The notes under the pieces: generated by a model | Told to the model about the DNA's origin: nothing | The model's input: only the letters and a program-made list of their open reading frames with translations | Database searches by the model: none | Position numbers and translations under genes: made by a program | Shown: positions 5,503 to 5,782 of the stretch, piece by piece | Layout of the letters: each line of letters begins with the position of its first letter | Position numbering within the stretch: the stretch's first letter is position 1 | DNA from: Spirochaetaceae bacterium | GTDB taxonomy: Bacteria > Spirochaetota > Spirochaetia > Treponematales > Breznakiellaceae | DNA length: 5,782 nucleotides | Reading direction: 5' to 3' | Assembly (NCBI GenBank): GCA_031278935.1 | Contig: JAITJK010000042.1 | Location: 1 to 5,782, forward strand

Positions 5503-5782
5503 ATGCTTGAAAATTTCGTTAAGGCGCTGTTCGGTTCCCAACATGAACGGGACCTTAAAGCGCTCTTGCCTATATTACACCGAGTCAATGAAAAGGAAGG
5601 CTGGGCCCTAGGACTTCCTCCAGAGGAATTCCCCGAGCTGACCCGCCAGTTCAAAGACCGCCACGCCCAGGGAGAAAGTCTGGACGATCTGCTCCCTGAA
5701 GCCTTTGCCCTGGCCCGGGAGGCGGCCCGGCGTACCCTGGGAGAGCGGCCCTACGATGTGCAGGTACTGGGTTCCATCGTAC
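5503..5782 (+). CDS. secA: Preprotein translocase ATPase SecA, N-terminal part (runs off right edge)
   Basis: SecA is the motor ATPase that pushes preproteins through the SecYEG channel in the inner membrane. The visible 93 residues start with the family N-terminus, MLENFVKALFGSQHERDLKALL, comprising the SecYEG/membrane-binding helix and the D-R/E-R-D-L-K motif. The segment near residues 60-84 (LPEAFALAREAARRTLGERP) follows the family pattern, and the fragment ends in RPYDVQVLGSIV at 82-93, just before the part expected to lead to the Walker A loop, which is outside the window. ATG 5503 is the only reasonable start: an in-frame TAA lies at 5497-5499 and the N-terminus fits the family. Unusually, the only strong Shine-Dalgarno, AGGAGG at 5473-5478, is 24 bases away. 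It is transcribed divergently from the lipoprotein gene. Confidence 0.96.
   Translation, partial: MLENFVKALFGSQHERDLKALLPILHRVNEKEGWALGLPPEEFPELTRQFKDRHAQGESLDDLLPEAFALAREAARRTLGERPYDVQVLGSIV

Noticed and set aside
1..5782. tRNA, rRNA and CRISPR arrays
   Set aside because: I saw no cloverleaf with a TTCGA-type arm, no rRNA segments and no regularly spaced short direct repeats.

Overview
The window fits a treponeme (Spirochaetota) with a GC content near or above 50%, most like the termite-gut group (Treponema primitia / T. azotonutricium). This rests on the style of the proteins (a spirochaete-type lipoprotein signal, a treponemal TPR-like protein starting MDYKKLF, and unknown proteins recalled only from treponemes) and is an inference from memory, not a database result.

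Layout. Six genes lie on the minus strand and one on the plus strand. Reading the minus strand from right to left: a lipoprotein of unknown function (5065-3842); a bifunctional NAD(P)HX epimerase/dehydratase nnrDE (3845-2196), joined to the lipoprotein gene by a 4-base ATGA overlap; a single-pass membrane protein of unknown function (2036-1419); an acidic helical protein of unknown function (1377-937); and rsmD, the 16S rRNA m2G966 methyltransferase (931-383), 5 bases further on. Spacing suggests that the first two genes are cotranscribed and that the last three are cotranscribed. About 160 bases separate nnrDE from the membrane-protein gene. After a 122-base AT-rich gap with a good promoter, the N-terminal part of a TPR-repeat protein runs off the left edge (260-1). 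On the plus strand the start of secA (5503 onward) runs off the right edge.

The two longer non-coding stretches (2082-2195 and 5066-5502) are not empty. Both carry copies of one degenerate dispersed repeat of about 100-115 bases. It opens with TGGAGGC(A/G)TAT(A/T)GGG and ends about 85-90 bases later at a GCTTTG-led hairpin. One copy overlaps the 3' end of nnrDE and supplies its last residues and stop codon. The other two face each other in the gap between the divergent lipoprotein and secA genes, forming a MITE-like inverted pair about 340 bases across. The copies also share a translated pattern, L-[PT]-W-R-x-I-G, so they may derive from a coding sequence.

The lipoprotein gene has a perfect TTGACA box followed by a 17-base spacer containing an uninterrupted run of nine G. 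This arrangement is known from phase-variable promoters. Functionally the window is mostly housekeeping (metabolite repair, ribosome modification, protein export) mixed with lineage-specific envelope proteins. The repeat family and the poly-G promoter are the parts most worth following up.
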